Source: Porticoccaceae bacterium
Lineage (GTDB): Bacteria > Pseudomonadota > Gammaproteobacteria > Pseudomonadales > Porticoccaceae
Direction of reading: 5' to 3'
Length of the DNA stretch: 64,000 nucleotides
NCBI GenBank assembly: GCA_902562425.1
Contig: CACETF010000001.1
Location: forward strand, 186,001 to 250,000
A program made the position numbers and the translations under genes. A model generated the notes under the pieces. That model made no database searches, was not told the origin of the DNA, and saw only the letters and a program-made list of their open reading frames with translations. Below, piece after piece: positions 9,622 through 19,836 of the stretch (position 1 is the stretch's first letter; each line of letters starts with the position of its first letter).

Positions 9622-9700
9622 GCGTTCTTGCTACTCAATTTTATGATCTCTACAAAGAACATTTTTTCAGATATTTTTCTGTACTAATGAAGGCAAATAA

Positions 9701-10972
9701 ATGAAAATCCAATCAATTCGGGGAATGAATGATATACTTCCCGACGACTCAGCCAAATGGCAATATGTAGAGAGCCATCTGGCTGACATACTCTGCTCTT
9801 ATGGTTATCAAGAGATACGTTTTCCAATTCTGGAACAAAGCGAGTTGTTCAAGAGAACAATTGGTTCGGTTACGGATATCGTCGAAAAGGAGATGTACAG
9901 CTTTTATGATCGAAATGGGGATAATATAAGTTTACGACCGGAGGGCACTGCTGGTTGCGTTCGGGCAAGTATTCAGAGTGGGTTACTACATAATCAGTCT
10001 CGGCGTCTTTGGTACAAGGGACCAATGTTCCGTCATGAGCGCCCGCAGAAAGGTCGACTACGCCAATTTCATCAATTGGGAGCAGAAGTGTTTGGGTTGC
10101 CGGGGCCAGACATTGACGCAGAAATTTTGATCATGACAGCACGTTTATGGGGTCTATTGGGAATCGAGTCAACTATTAACCTACAAATAAATAGTTTGGG
10201 CGAGTTAGAGGATCGAGTCAGATATCGTAGCGAGTTGGTGAGTTTTTTGAACGATCATCGGGATCGACTGGATGATGATAGTCGACTTCGACTGAATTCG
10301 AACCCTATGCGCATTTTGGATACTAAGAATCCCTCTATGCAATCACTATTATCCGAAGCTCCTGATTTAACCGATTTTTTGGGTGAGTCTTCACGCGACC
10401 ATTTTGATCAAGTTACTAATCTGCTGGACTCAGCAAAAATTGATTACCACGTAAATCGACGATTGGTGCGAGGATTAGATTATTACTCTAGGACTGTGTT
10501 TGAATGGGTTACCGATTCTTTGGGGGCACAGGGCACTGTTTGTGGTGGTGGTCGCTTCGATCGTCTAGTGGAACAAGTTGGAGGAAAGGCGTGTCACGGC
10601 GTCGGCTTTTCTATTGGTTTGGAGAGATTGTTGTTGTTGCTTGACGCAAAAAGTGCATTTCCCGATAGTGTAGACGATAGATTGGATGTATACATTGTCG
10701 CCGTTGGTAATGTCACTGCAGAGGCGAGTGCTATTGCTGAGATGTTGAGGACTGCCTTTAGTCATCTGAGAATTGAAAGGCATTGCGGTGGTGGTACTTT
10801 TAAAGCGCAACTTAAAAAAGCAGACAAGAGTGGAGCAAGGTTGGCTCTTATTATCGGGGAAGATGAGTGTGCTAACCGAACGTTGGGGATCAAATACCTC
10901 AGAGAGACGAGAGATCAAGACACAATCGATCAAAACTGTTTGATCGAACATATGAACAATATTTTTGGTTAA
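9701..10972 (+). CDS. hisS: Histidyl-tRNA synthetase
   Basis: Class II synthetase charging tRNA-His. 423 residues (E. coli 424). Motif 2 region with GPMFRHERPQKGRLRQFHQ, the histidine-specific LVRGLDYYSRTVFEW and CGGGRFDRL, and motif 3 GVGFSIGLERLLLLL are visible. The C-terminal anticodon-binding domain follows. A 79-base gap after ispG could hold a promoter. Confidence 0.98.
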   Translation: MKIQSIRGMNDILPDDSAKWQYVESHLADILCSYGYQEIRFPILEQSELFKRTIGSVTDIVEKEMYSFYDRNGDNISLRPEGTAGCVRASIQSGLLHNQSRRLWYKGPMFRHERPQKGRLRQFHQLGAEVFGLPGPDIDAEILIMTARLWGLLGIESTINLQINSLGELEDRVRYRSELVSFLNDHRDRLDDDSRLRLNSNPMRILDTKNPSMQSLLSEAPDLTDFLGESSRDHFDQVTNLLDSAKIDYHVNRRLVRGLDYYSRTVFEWVTDSLGAQGTVCGGGRFDRLVEQVGGKACHGVGFSIGLERLLLLLDAKSAFPDSVDDRLDVYIVAVGNVTAEASAIAEMLRTAFSHLRIERHCGGGTFKAQLKKADKSGARLALIIGEDECANRTLGIKYLRETRDQDTIDQNCLIEHMNNIFG

Positions 10973-10986
10973 TTAAGGAATTTTTT

Positions 10987-11742
10987 GTGGCAGATCATGT
11001 TACCGAAGAAGAGCAAATAGAGGCCCTGAAGAATTGGTGGTTCCGCTATGGAAACCGAATACTATTGGTATTTGGTGCGGTTTTAGTGGGCTTTTTAATT
11101 TGGCAGTATGTCGATCAACAACAGAGAAACGAATCTGAGGGAGCTTCGGAAAATTTCGCTCGTTTAATTGAAGAGCTAAGTCGACATGGTGCATCTCAAC
11201 CTATTTCTCGGGATTCTATCCAAATTATTGACGAGATTGCTGATATCATCAACAAAGAATATCGTAATACTTTTTATTCCCAGCTAGCCACACTCACAAA
11301 AGCGCGGTTGGATGTTGAGCAGGATGAATTAGACTCGGCCGCGAAAGAATTGAGGTTAGTTATGGAAAACCGTTCAGATGAACTCGATTATTTAATAATA
11401 AGACTTAGATTGGCGAGGGTAGAGTCTGCCAGGGGTAATATGGAAGAGGCGCTCAGTTTAGTGCAGGGAATCGATACTGGGTCTTATAAATCGTTGTATG
11501 AAGAGGCCAAGGGAGATTTTCATTTGTTAGAGGGAAATCGTGCGGCGGCTCATTCGGCATATCAGTCAGCGCTCGATGCTAACGAATCGAGAGACAACAT
11601 TTCTGTTACTTTGCTTCAAATGAAGCTACGTGAAGTCGCGGATGTATTATATGAAAAGCCAGATTCAAACAAGATTGAGCAAGGTGGTCTTTCAGAGAAA
11701 CCCCTCCCAGAACAGGTCACGAGCGAGGAGGCGGGGGGTTGA
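10987..11742 (+). CDS. yfgM: YfgM-like inner-membrane TPR protein
   Basis: Ancillary SecYEG-translocon protein family linking translocon and periplasmic chaperones. 251 residues: a cytoplasmic acidic start (TEEEQIEALKNWW), one transmembrane helix near residues 21-38 (ILLVFGAVLVGFLIWQYV) and a periplasmic TPR-like helical domain. GTG start after AAGGA. It overlaps bamB by four bases (TTGA), indicating translational coupling, in the conserved hisS-yfgM-bamB-der order. Confidence 0.9.
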   Translation: MADHVTEEEQIEALKNWWFRYGNRILLVFGAVLVGFLIWQYVDQQQRNESEGASENFARLIEELSRHGASQPISRDSIQIIDEIADIINKEYRNTFYSQLATLTKARLDVEQDELDSAAKELRLVMENRSDELDYLIIRLRLARVESARGNMEEALSLVQGIDTGSYKSLYEEAKGDFHLLEGNRAAAHSAYQSALDANESRDNISVTLLQMKLREVADVLYEKPDSNKIEQGGLSEKPLPEQVTSEEAGG

Positions 11743-12896
11743 ATATTCGATATTTAATATGGCTGGTTGTGGTAATTCTTTTGTCTGGCTGCAGTTGGTT
11801 TGGAGGTGACGATGGAGATGGAGAGATAAAGCCAGCGGACCTAAAAGACCTCAATGATGAGGTCAGTATAGTTCGCGTGTGGTCATCATCATTGACAGGG
11901 GCGGATGAAAAATATCGAGTGAGTCTCCGCCCGAGTGCTGGTGGGGGTAAGGTCTTTGCTGCAAACCATCAAGGTGATGTTTTTGGGTTGGGACTTGCAC
12001 GTGGCAAAAAGATTTGGAAGACCGAATTAGGGGTTAGTCTATCCGGTGGTGTGGGTAGTGGCGGTGGATTGGTGTTGGTAGGCAGTATCGAAGGGAAGGT
12101 ATATGCAATTAATGCTGCGAATGGCACAGTTTCATGGGAAAGACAAATGGAGACAGAGGTGCTTGCCGCTCCTCAAAGCAATGGTAGCATTGTCGTTGTT
12201 CAGACGATTGACGACAAAATTTATGCTTTGAGAACTGATAATGGTGAAGAGCTCTGGCGCCATGACGGGAACGCCCCGATTCTGTCGGTGCGCGGAACTA
12301 GCAGTCCATTGGTTACAGATACTATGGTTCTGGCAGGGTTCGACTCTGGTAAATTAGGTGCTTTTAATACCGCGAATGGATCGTTGATATGGGAAACGCG
12401 ATTGGCCTTACCGAAGGGAAGGACAGAGCTGCAGCGAATGGTTGACATAGATGGTGACCCATTGCTAGTGGGTGACGTAATATACTCCGCGAGTTATCAA
12501 GGTCGACTTGGTGCAATTACTCGCGGCACCGGTCGGCAACTCTGGTCTCAAGAAAGCTCTTCACACCAAACACCAGCTTTCGGGGGAGATAAAGTTTTTG
12601 TTACAGAAGCGGACGATAGAATACGTGCTTTTGAGGCTGGTAGTGGTCGTGGTGTTTGGACAAATGACGACTTGTTTTTACGCAGGTTGACCGCGCCTGT
12701 TATCTTTGGAGATTACATCGCAGTTGCCGATTCGTTTGGATATCTTCATCTTTTAAACATGGAGGACGGTCTAGTTATTGGGCGCACTAAAATAGATAGC
12801 AGTGGAATTAGCGCCCCGATGGTAGTTAATGCGGATTTGCTCATTGTTCAGGCAAACAGCGGATTGGTTGTTTCATTAAACATTGAACCGCGATAG
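11739..12896 (+). CDS. bamB: Outer-membrane assembly lipoprotein BamB
   Basis: Lipoprotein of the BAM complex, which inserts beta-barrel proteins. 385 residues. The signal peptide ends in lipobox LSGC (Cys18). The rest is an eight-bladed propeller of PQQ-like repeats: GLARGKKIWKTELG, NAANGTVSWERQM, TDNGEELWRHD, NTANGSLIWETRL and others. TTG start overlapping the yfgM stop. Confidence 0.95.
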   Translation: MNIRYLIWLVVVILLSGCSWFGGDDGDGEIKPADLKDLNDEVSIVRVWSSSLTGADEKYRVSLRPSAGGGKVFAANHQGDVFGLGLARGKKIWKTELGVSLSGGVGSGGGLVLVGSIEGKVYAINAANGTVSWERQMETEVLAAPQSNGSIVVVQTIDDKIYALRTDNGEELWRHDGNAPILSVRGTSSPLVTDTMVLAGFDSGKLGAFNTANGSLIWETRLALPKGRTELQRMVDIDGDPLLVGDVIYSASYQGRLGAITRGTGRQLWSQESSSHQTPAFGGDKVFVTEADDRIRAFEAGSGRGVWTNDDLFLRRLTAPVIFGDYIAVADSFGYLHLLNMEDGLVIGRTKIDSSGISAPMVVNADLLIVQANSGLVVSLNIEPR

Positions 12897-12945
12897 AACT
12901 AATAGACTTAATTATAATAATAAGCTTCAACTGGTCGGTATTTTT

Positions 12946-14337
12946 ATGATCCCCGTGATTGCTTTGGTTGGCAAACCCAACGTTGGGAAGTCTACCTTAT
13001 TTAATCGTCTTACTCGGAGCCGAGACGCTTTGGTGGCTAATTTTTCTGGTCTAACAAGAGACCGGAAGTATGGTTGCGGCGAGATGTTTAATCGACGTTT
13101 TGTGGTGATTGATACGGGAGGGATTAGTGGCGAAGAGATAGGTATTGATATGGAGATGGCGCAGCAATCATTGCGAGCAATTAATGAGGCTGACATTGTG
13201 CTTTTTATGGTTGATTGTCGTGAAGGTATTACGTCTGCTGATTATCTGATTGCCAATATACTGAGACGAAGAAACGCTACGGTGTATCTCATTGCGAATA
13301 AAATTGATGGACTCGATCCAGCGGGTGCTCTGGTGGACTTTTATCAGTTGGGATTCTCTGAAATCTTTCCCACAACAGCCTCTCAAGGGAGGGGCATTCG
13401 TGCCATCATGGAAGTTGTTTTAGAGCGTTTTGATCCTAATGATGTTGTGGGTGAGGATTTTAGAGATAGCATCAAAGTGGGTGTGGTGGGACGCCCAAAT
13501 GTAGGGAAATCAACTCTTGTAAATCGTATGCTTGGTGAGCAAAGGGTGGTAGTTTTTGATCAACCTGGCACCACCAGAGATAGTATTTTTATTGAATATG
13601 AAAGAAATGGACAGCGGTATACATTAATCGATACGGCCGGGGTAAGAAAACGCAAAAATATTAAGTTAGCTATCGAGAAATTTTCCATAGTGAAAACTTT
13701 ACAATCGATTGACGCGAGTAACGTGGCACTAATTTTAGTGGATGCGCATGAAGGATTAGTGGAACAAGATCTCCACCTGATTGGATCGGTTATCGATGCT
13801 GGAAGAGGAGTAGTTGTCGTCATTAATAAATGGGATGGGCTTAATTCGAGTCAACGTCAGAATGTGAAAACTGAAGTAGAACGCAGATTACGATTCGCCG
13901 ATTTTGCTAAAGTACATTTTGTCTCTGCTCTACATGGTACCGGGGTTGGTAAACTTTATGAGTCAATTAAAACGGCATATTTATCTGCGACCCTCAGTCT
14001 TAGTACCGCTAAACTTACAAGTATTCTTGAGGGCGCAGTAGAAACCCATCAACCTCCGATGATTCATGGACGTCGAATAAAATTACGTTTCGCTCATTCT
14101 GGTGGGCGAAATCCGCCGGTGATAATTATTCATGGTAATCAAACTGAATCAGTACCCGCGCACTATGTCCGCTACTTAGAGAGATTTTTTAGGCAAGAGT
14201 TAGGCTTGAAGGGTACCCCAGTCAAGGTGGAATTCAGAACAGGAGCAAATCCTTATAATCGAGTTCACTCTGGTGTTGGTCAAGGCGCTAAACGAAGGAT
14301 TAAAAACGTTACCAAGTATATTAAGCGGAACTTGTAG
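12946..14337 (+). CDS. der: Ribosome biogenesis GTPase Der (EngA)
   Basis: Double GTPase needed for 50S subunit maturation. Two G domains are visible: GKPNVGKST at residues 9-17 with DTGG and NKID, and GRPNVGKST with DTAG and NKWD. A C-terminal KH-like domain follows, containing IHGRRIKLRFAHSGGRNPPV. The start is placed at ATG 12946 (MIPVIALVG), the family N terminus; a longer TTG reading from 12883 overlaps bamB and adds 21 unconserved residues. 463 residues. Confidence 0.97.
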   Translation: MIPVIALVGKPNVGKSTLFNRLTRSRDALVANFSGLTRDRKYGCGEMFNRRFVVIDTGGISGEEIGIDMEMAQQSLRAINEADIVLFMVDCREGITSADYLIANILRRRNATVYLIANKIDGLDPAGALVDFYQLGFSEIFPTTASQGRGIRAIMEVVLERFDPNDVVGEDFRDSIKVGVVGRPNVGKSTLVNRMLGEQRVVVFDQPGTTRDSIFIEYERNGQRYTLIDTAGVRKRKNIKLAIEKFSIVKTLQSIDASNVALILVDAHEGLVEQDLHLIGSVIDAGRGVVVVINKWDGLNSSQRQNVKTEVERRLRFADFAKVHFVSALHGTGVGKLYESIKTAYLSATLSLSTAKLTSILEGAVETHQPPMIHGRRIKLRFAHSGGRNPPVIIIHGNQTESVPAHYVRYLERFFRQELGLKGTPVKVEFRTGANPYNRVHSGVGQGAKRRIKNVTKYIKRNL

Positions 14338-14358
14338 ATCAGCGGCAAACGTAAACTT

Positions 14359-15726
14359 CTACTTGGTTGCATGTGAGTTAACTACATTATTTGTTACTTT
14401 TTTAATCGAACAAAAAATCTCTCCATCCACTACTTGTGCTGACACTAACTCATTAATGGCCACATCAGCGGTTGATTTTATTACTGTACCCTGCTCATTT
14501 TTTAGGACCGAATAACCTCTGCTTAGGGTCTTTACGGGACTAAATGCATCAAGTGTTGTTAAAGCTTGATTAAAGCGAGAATCAAAACGCGCAAGCTGCT
14601 GTATAATCGCTGGATGAAGCCTGTTGAGAAAAAGAGAAAGGTCTTTCTGACTTGCGGTTATCAATTTATTCGGTTGACTAGCTTTTAATCGGGTAGAAAT
14701 TGAGTTAAAACTTAAATTTTTTCTCTCCAACCTATTGTTTACAGATTGAAATAGTCTTTTGTACAAGTTTGCTAGTTCGTTAGTTTGATCTGCCAGTTTA
14801 CGAGAGGGGTGTTTTAACCTCTGACTAAGAAAATCACACGTTTGATGAAGGTTTTGAGTTCGTCTCTTCATTAATTTAATCAGTTGTTGCTCCATATGGA
14901 CAAATTGCTTGAGAATCTTTTGTGAGTCTGGACTCAGCAATTCGGCAGCTGCTGACGGTGTGGCTGCCCGATGATCAGAAACAAAATCTGCAATTGTGAA
15001 ATCAATTTCATGCCCGATTGCACTAATTAAGGGTAGTTGACATGAAGAAATTGCGCGCGCTACGCTCTCTTCATTAAAAGGCCACAGATCTTCGAGGGAT
15101 CCACCTCCGCGGCTCAAAAGAAGCACATCGCATCGGTTGTCTGAGTCGGCCAGTTGTATTGCATTTGCTATATTTTTTGCGGCGCGTTCGCCTTGAACTA
15201 AGGTAGGGTAGATTGACACTTTGATATATGGAGAGCGACGAGCAAGAACAGCTAATATATCGCGGATTGCTGCACCACTTGGTGACGTTATTATTCCAAT
15301 GTGTCGGATGGATCTGGGGATTTGCGTTTTGGAATTAGTGGCGAATAGACCTTCTTTATCTAGACGATGCTTGAGCTCATCGAATTTGCGTTGGAGTATA
15401 CCAAAGCCGGCCTCTTCCATGTGCTCTATAATTAACTGATAGTCTCCCCGACCAGCATAGATGCCAGCCCGACAGCGTACTAATACTTGTAAACCATTTT
15501 TTAGACTAAATGTCACAGATTTCTGACTATTTCGGAACATTGCACAACGGACCTGTGCGTATTGATCTTTAAGTGTGAAATAAAAGTGCCCTGAAGTTGG
15601 TCGAGATAGATTTGATATTTCTCCTTCTACCCAAAGTTTCGGTAAATGTTGCTCTAAAAGTTGCCCAACGTTTTTATTTAACTGACTAACACTCAAGATA
15701 TGGTGTTTTTCCGGGGCTTTATTCAT
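14359..15726 (-). CDS. xseA: Exodeoxyribonuclease VII large subunit
   Basis: Large subunit of the exonuclease that digests single-stranded DNA. 455 residues. The N-terminal OB fold has LWVEGEISNLSRPTSGHFYFTLKD. The catalytic domain has ITSPSGAAIRDIL, RGGGSLEDLWPFNEE and SAIGHEIDFTIADFVSDHRAATPSAAAE (split here only by reading order). A coiled-coil C terminus follows. It converges on der with a 21-base gap and is divergent from guaB. xseB is not in the window. Confidence 0.97.
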   Translation of the reverse strand: MNKAPEKHHILSVSQLNKNVGQLLEQHLPKLWVEGEISNLSRPTSGHFYFTLKDQYAQVRCAMFRNSQKSVTFSLKNGLQVLVRCRAGIYAGRGDYQLIIEHMEEAGFGILQRKFDELKHRLDKEGLFATNSKTQIPRSIRHIGIITSPSGAAIRDILAVLARRSPYIKVSIYPTLVQGERAAKNIANAIQLADSDNRCDVLLLSRGGGSLEDLWPFNEESVARAISSCQLPLISAIGHEIDFTIADFVSDHRAATPSAAAELLSPDSQKILKQFVHMEQQLIKLMKRRTQNLHQTCDFLSQRLKHPSRKLADQTNELANLYKRLFQSVNNRLERKNLSFNSISTRLKASQPNKLITASQKDLSLFLNRLHPAIIQQLARFDSRFNQALTTLDAFSPVKTLSRGYSVLKNEQGTVIKSTADVAINELVSAQVVDGEIFCSIKKVTNNVVNSHATK

Positions 15727-15842
15727 CTTCTTATTCTGTAACAGACTCTTTGTACTTTGTTAATTTGTGTCTAGAATACCACTTTTTAAAAATTGCATCA
15801 TTCATGTTGGCTTACTGATATCGGAATGCGAGGATTTACTAG

Positions 15843-15872
15843 TTTACCTCAGAGAAGAAGCTAAACTATACT
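15843..15872 (+). promoter_or_regulatory. Candidate sigma-70 promoter of guaBA
   Basis: TTTACC (15843-15848) and TATACT (15867-15872) separated by 18 bp, 48 bp before the guaB ATG in the xseA/guaB divergent gap. Prediction from consensus only. Confidence 0.45.
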
Positions 15873-15920
15873 ATAGAACTTGCTGTTCACTTTGTTATTT
15901 TTTCAGGAAAAAGTACTCTA

Positions 15921-17396
15921 ATGTTACGAATTATTGAAGAAGCGCTTACATTTGATGATGTGCTGCTTGTGCCTCAGTACTCCGATGTAACTGCTAGGGA
16001 TGTAACGCTTCATTCGAGGTTGACCACCGGAATTACGATGAATATTCCTCTGCTATCAGCTGCAATGGATACTGTAACTGAGTCTCGTCTTGCAATAGCT
16101 ATCGCTCAAGAGGGTGGAATTGGAATTGTCCATAAAAGTATGAGTGCAGAACAGCAGGCTAAAGAAGTCTGGGCAGTTAAAAAGTACGAGAGTGGCGTAG
16201 TCAAAAATCCATTTACTATAGAGGCGACGGCTACACTCAGAGATTTACATGAATTCACAAAAGCAAATAATATTTCTGGTGTACCCATCCTCAAAAATGG
16301 AGTGTTAATAGGAATTGTAACTCGGCGAGATGTTCGTTTCGTTTCAGACATGGACGCTCTAGTTACCTCCGTGATGACCCCTAAAGACAGGTTGGTTACT
16401 GTTAAAGAAGGTGTCGGGCCAGACGTGGTTAGGGACCTGTTTCGAGAACACCGAATTGAAAAAGTACTAGTTGTTAACGATGATTTTGAACTACGCGGGT
16501 TAATTACGGTAACTGATATTGATAAAGCAGAACAGTATCCAGAGGCGTGTAAAGATGATCAAGGTAGACTCCGTGTAGGAGCGTCCGTAGGTGTAGCAGA
16601 GGATTCCGAAGAACGAATAGAAAAATTGGTCGAGGCTCAAGTGGATGTTCTAGTTTTGGATACAGCACATGGGCATTCAAAAAACGTCATTAATCGTGTG
16701 CACTGGATTAAGGAAAACTATCCTCAAGTTCAAATAATCGGAGGTAATGTGGCAACTGCTGAAGGTGCTAAAGCACTTGCTGATGCGGGTGTGGATGGTG
16801 TGAAGGTTGGGATCGGTCCAGGATCCATCTGCACAACTCGAGTAATAACCGGCATAGGTGTGCCACAGGTGACTGCAATAGCTGCGGCCGTGGATGCTCT
16901 TCAAGATCGAGATATTCCAGTCATTGCCGATGGCGGTATCCGTTTTTCTGGCGATATGGCCAAGGCAATAGCGGCGGGCGCAAGTTCCGTAATGATGGGT
17001 TCTATGCTTGCAGGAACAGAAGAAGCACCCGGTGAAATTGAAATTTACCAGGGTCGGTCTTACAAATCATACCGTGGAATGGGGTCCTTGGGCGCGATGT
17101 CGCGAATACAAGGTTCTGGTGATCGATATTTCCAGAATATTGATGAAGGATTTGAAAAACTTGTGCCTGAAGGAATCGAGGGTCGTGTGCCCTATAAAGG
17201 ACCCTTAACAACTATGATACATCAAATGATGGGTGGTTTGAGGTCTGCAATGGGCTATACGGGATGTTCATCGATCGAACAGATGCGCACTGAGCCAACA
17301 TTTGTAAGAGTTACCTCCGCCGGGATTGGGGAAAGTCATGTGCATGATGTTCATATCACAAAAGAAGCACCAAATTATCCGGTTCGTGCTGGTTAA
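15921..17396 (+). CDS. guaB: IMP dehydrogenase
   Basis: Oxidises IMP to XMP with NAD, the first committed step to GMP. 491 residues (E. coli 488). Catalytic Cys304 lies in [11 protein letters not shown]. Two CBS domains are inserted near residues 95-205. The flap and C-terminal loop include [11 protein letters not shown]. It is followed by guaA, which uses its product. Confidence 0.98.
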   Translation: MLRIIEEALTFDDVLLVPQYSDVTARDVTLHSRLTTGITMNIPLLSAAMDTVTESRLAIAIAQEGGIGIVHKSMSAEQQAKEVWAVKKYESGVVKNPFTIEATATLRDLHEFTKANNISGVPILKNGVLIGIVTRRDVRFVSDMDALVTSVMTPKDRLVTVKEGVGPDVVRDLFREHRIEKVLVVNDDFELRGLITVTDIDKAEQYPEACKDDQGRLRVGASVGVAEDSEERIEKLVEAQVDVLVLDTAHGHSKNVINRVHWIKENYPQVQIIGGNVATAEGAKALADAGVDGVKVGIGPGSICTTRVITGIGVPQVTAIAAAVDALQDRDIPVIADGGIRFSGDMAKAIAAGASSVMMGSMLAGTEEAPGEIEIYQGRSYKSYRGMGSLGAMSRIQGSGDRYFQNIDEGFEKLVPEGIEGRVPYKGPLTTMIHQMMGGLRSAMGYTGCSSIEQMRTEPTFVRVTSAGIGESHVHDVHITKEAPNYPVRAG

Positions 17397-17468
17397 TTTT
17401 CGATGTGAAAAAGAAGAAATTTCTTGGTCTGAGAGGAAAGCCCTGTCGTGTGAGCGAGAGAAAGTGGT

Positions 17469-19049
17469 ATGAAGAATAATTTGCGCCGAGAGAAAGTTCT
17501 TCTTCTTGATTTTGGATCCCAGTATACGCAGTTAATCGCCCGCAGGGTAAGAGAGCTTGGCGTTTATTCGGTGATTAGAGCGTGGAGTGTGGACCCAGAA
17601 GAAATTCTAGAATTAAATCCAACCGCTATCATTTTATCAGGCGGTCCTGAATCGGTAGCGCAGGGAAATTCAGCTCCGAGCATCGCTCCTTCGGTGTTGA
17701 CAATGGGAATCCCAGTGCTTGGTATCTGTTATGGAATGCAAATAATGGCATCTCAAATGGGTGGCGCTGTAGAAAATTGTGATCGTCGCGAGTTTGGGTA
17801 TGCCCAAGTAAAAGTGGAACATGCTTGTGCTCTTCTAACGGAAATATATGATCATGTTGATGAATCTGGCGATGTATTGTTGGATGTCTGGATGAGTCAT
17901 GGGGATAACGTATCTAGGATGCCTGAAGGTTTTGTGCGCATTGCATCGACTGACTCCTGTCCAATTGCAGGAATGGCAGATGATACAAAAAAGTTATACG
18001 GTATTCAGTTTCATCCAGAGGTAACGCACACAATGCAGGGAAGTGAGATATTTAAAAAGTTTTTATTTCAGATTTCTGGGTGCAAACCAAGCTGGACTGC
18101 TGTAGCTATCATCGACGACCAGATTGCTCGAGTGCGATCAAAGGTTGGTAATAGCAACGTTTTGTTAGGACTATCAGGCGGCGTAGATTCCTCCGTGGTA
18201 GCAGCCTTGTTGCATCGAGCTATTGGTGATCAACTTACTTGCGTCTTTGTAGATAATGGGTTGCTGCGCAAAAATGAAGGTGTTTCTGTTATGGAAATGT
18301 TTGCTAAAAATATGGGGGTGAGAGTAGTCCACGTAGATGCAGCAGAAAAATTTCTTAGTCGTTTAAAAAATGTGACTGACCCAGAGATGAAACGAAAGTT
18401 GATTGGTAATACTTTCATTGAGGTCTTTGACCAAGAGTCAGCCAAGATCAAGAACGTTAAATTTTTGGCTCAAGGGACTATCTATCCTGATGTGATTGAG
18501 TCTGCGGCGGCTAACACGGGTAAGGCACATGTTATTAAATCACATCATAATGTGGGTGGGTTACCGAAAAATATGCAATTTAAGTTAGTAGAACCACTAC
18601 GAGAATTGTTTAAGGATGAGGTTCGCAAAATTGGAGTGGAACTTGGATTGCCCCCTGGTATGGTATATCGACATCCGTTTCCAGGTCCTGGCCTCGGCGT
18701 TCGTATACTTGGGGAGGTCAAGAAAAAATATGCTGACTTACTACGTGAGGCTGACGCGCTTTTTATAGATGAACTTCAAGCCTATGGTTGGTATGAAAAG
18801 ACGAGTCAGGCGTTCTGCGTCTTTTTGCCCGTGAAATCCGTTGGTGTGGTAGGCGATGCCCGTCGCTATTCTTGGGTAATCGGGTTACGCGCTGTTGAGA
18901 CCGTTGATTTTATGACAGCGCGGTGGGCAAGACTGCCATATGACTTATTAGAACGAGTTTCTAGTAGAATTATTAATGAGATTCCTGAAATTTCAAGGGT
19001 CACCTATGATATTTCTAGCAAACCGCCGTCCACTATAGAGTGGGAATGA
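17469..19049 (+). CDS. guaA: GMP synthase (glutamine-hydrolysing)
   Basis: Converts XMP to GMP. 526 residues. The N-terminal class I glutaminase has Cys87 in GICYGMQ and the HPEVTHT triad part. The ATP pyrophosphatase domain carries the SGGVDSS loop. The C-terminal dimerisation domain ends in KPPSTIEWE, the family terminus. It is the last core gene before the accessory block. Confidence 0.98.
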   Translation: MKNNLRREKVLLLDFGSQYTQLIARRVRELGVYSVIRAWSVDPEEILELNPTAIILSGGPESVAQGNSAPSIAPSVLTMGIPVLGICYGMQIMASQMGGAVENCDRREFGYAQVKVEHACALLTEIYDHVDESGDVLLDVWMSHGDNVSRMPEGFVRIASTDSCPIAGMADDTKKLYGIQFHPEVTHTMQGSEIFKKFLFQISGCKPSWTAVAIIDDQIARVRSKVGNSNVLLGLSGGVDSSVVAALLHRAIGDQLTCVFVDNGLLRKNEGVSVMEMFAKNMGVRVVHVDAAEKFLSRLKNVTDPEMKRKLIGNTFIEVFDQESAKIKNVKFLAQGTIYPDVIESAAANTGKAHVIKSHHNVGGLPKNMQFKLVEPLRELFKDEVRKIGVELGLPPGMVYRHPFPGPGLGVRILGEVKKKYADLLREADALFIDELQAYGWYEKTSQAFCVFLPVKSVGVVGDARRYSWVIGLRAVETVDFMTARWARLPYDLLERVSSRIINEIPEISRVTYDISSKPPSTIEWE

Positions 19050-19191
19050 AATAAGTACATTATATCAGTACTTTATACATGACACATCTTGTCACTTTAA
19101 TGCAGGAATGCATATTCTAAAGACTTAAAAAAACAAATCTGACACACTTTATAAACTATTGAGGGTCATAAGTGCATGGCATAATAAATCT

Positions 19192-19836
19192 ATGAATAAT
19201 CAAGTTAAATCTAAATCAAGAGTTGCTGATTTTGGAGAGGTCAACACCTCAGAAAGAGAAGTTAATGAAATCTTAGACTTGGTTAAACAAAAAACTGAGA
19301 GACTTGATTCAAGGTTTCTGGAGCCGGCATGTGGGGATGGAAATTTTTTAATCGAGGTATTAAATAGAAAGTAAGAGATTCTTGTAAAAAAATATAAGAA
19401 AAATCAGTATGAGTTTGAAAGAAATTCTATTGTTATTGTTGGTTCAATCTAAGGGATAGACATTCTTCAAGACAATGCTCAGTCAGCAAGAGATAGACTA
19501 TTAAATAGATTTTTTGAAATTTATGAAAAATACTTTAAAAAAGATTTAAATGAGAATTTAGTTGAGTCGATAAGATTTATTCTGGGTAAGAATATTATCC
19601 ATGGAGATGCGCTTACTCTTAAGCAGGTTGATAGTGATAACCCAGTCATTTTTAGTGAATGGGCAATCATTAACAATAAACTTAAAAGAAGAGACTTCAC
19701 ACTTGCAGATTTACTTGCATATGCTCCATTAGAAAAAGGAACTTTATTTTCTGATATGGGGTACGAGGTTCATATCCCTGCACCTATTAAAGATTACGCA
19801 CTTGTTAATTACTATGAGGCACATAAGACATGCTGA
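19192..19836 (+). pseudogene. Restriction-modification methylase, N-terminal subunit (broken)
   Basis: The frame reads as the N-terminal part of an Eco57I-like/N6-adenine methylase of the kind found in multi-gene R-M loci: SRVADFGEVNTSEREVNEIL, then the SAM-binding motif FLEPACGDGNFLIEVL, then GIDILQDNAQSARDRLL and IIHGDALT. The same frame runs from ATG 19192 to the TGA at 19834 but is cut by two TAA codons (19372-19374 and 19450-19452), each one base change from a sense codon. It overlaps the next gene at its ATG. The unit is AT-richer than the flanking core genes. Confidence 0.8.

Noticed and set aside
19053-19073. AAGTAC...GTACTT inverted repeat after guaA
   Set aside because: Six-base AT-rich stem without a T-run; too weak to call a terminator.
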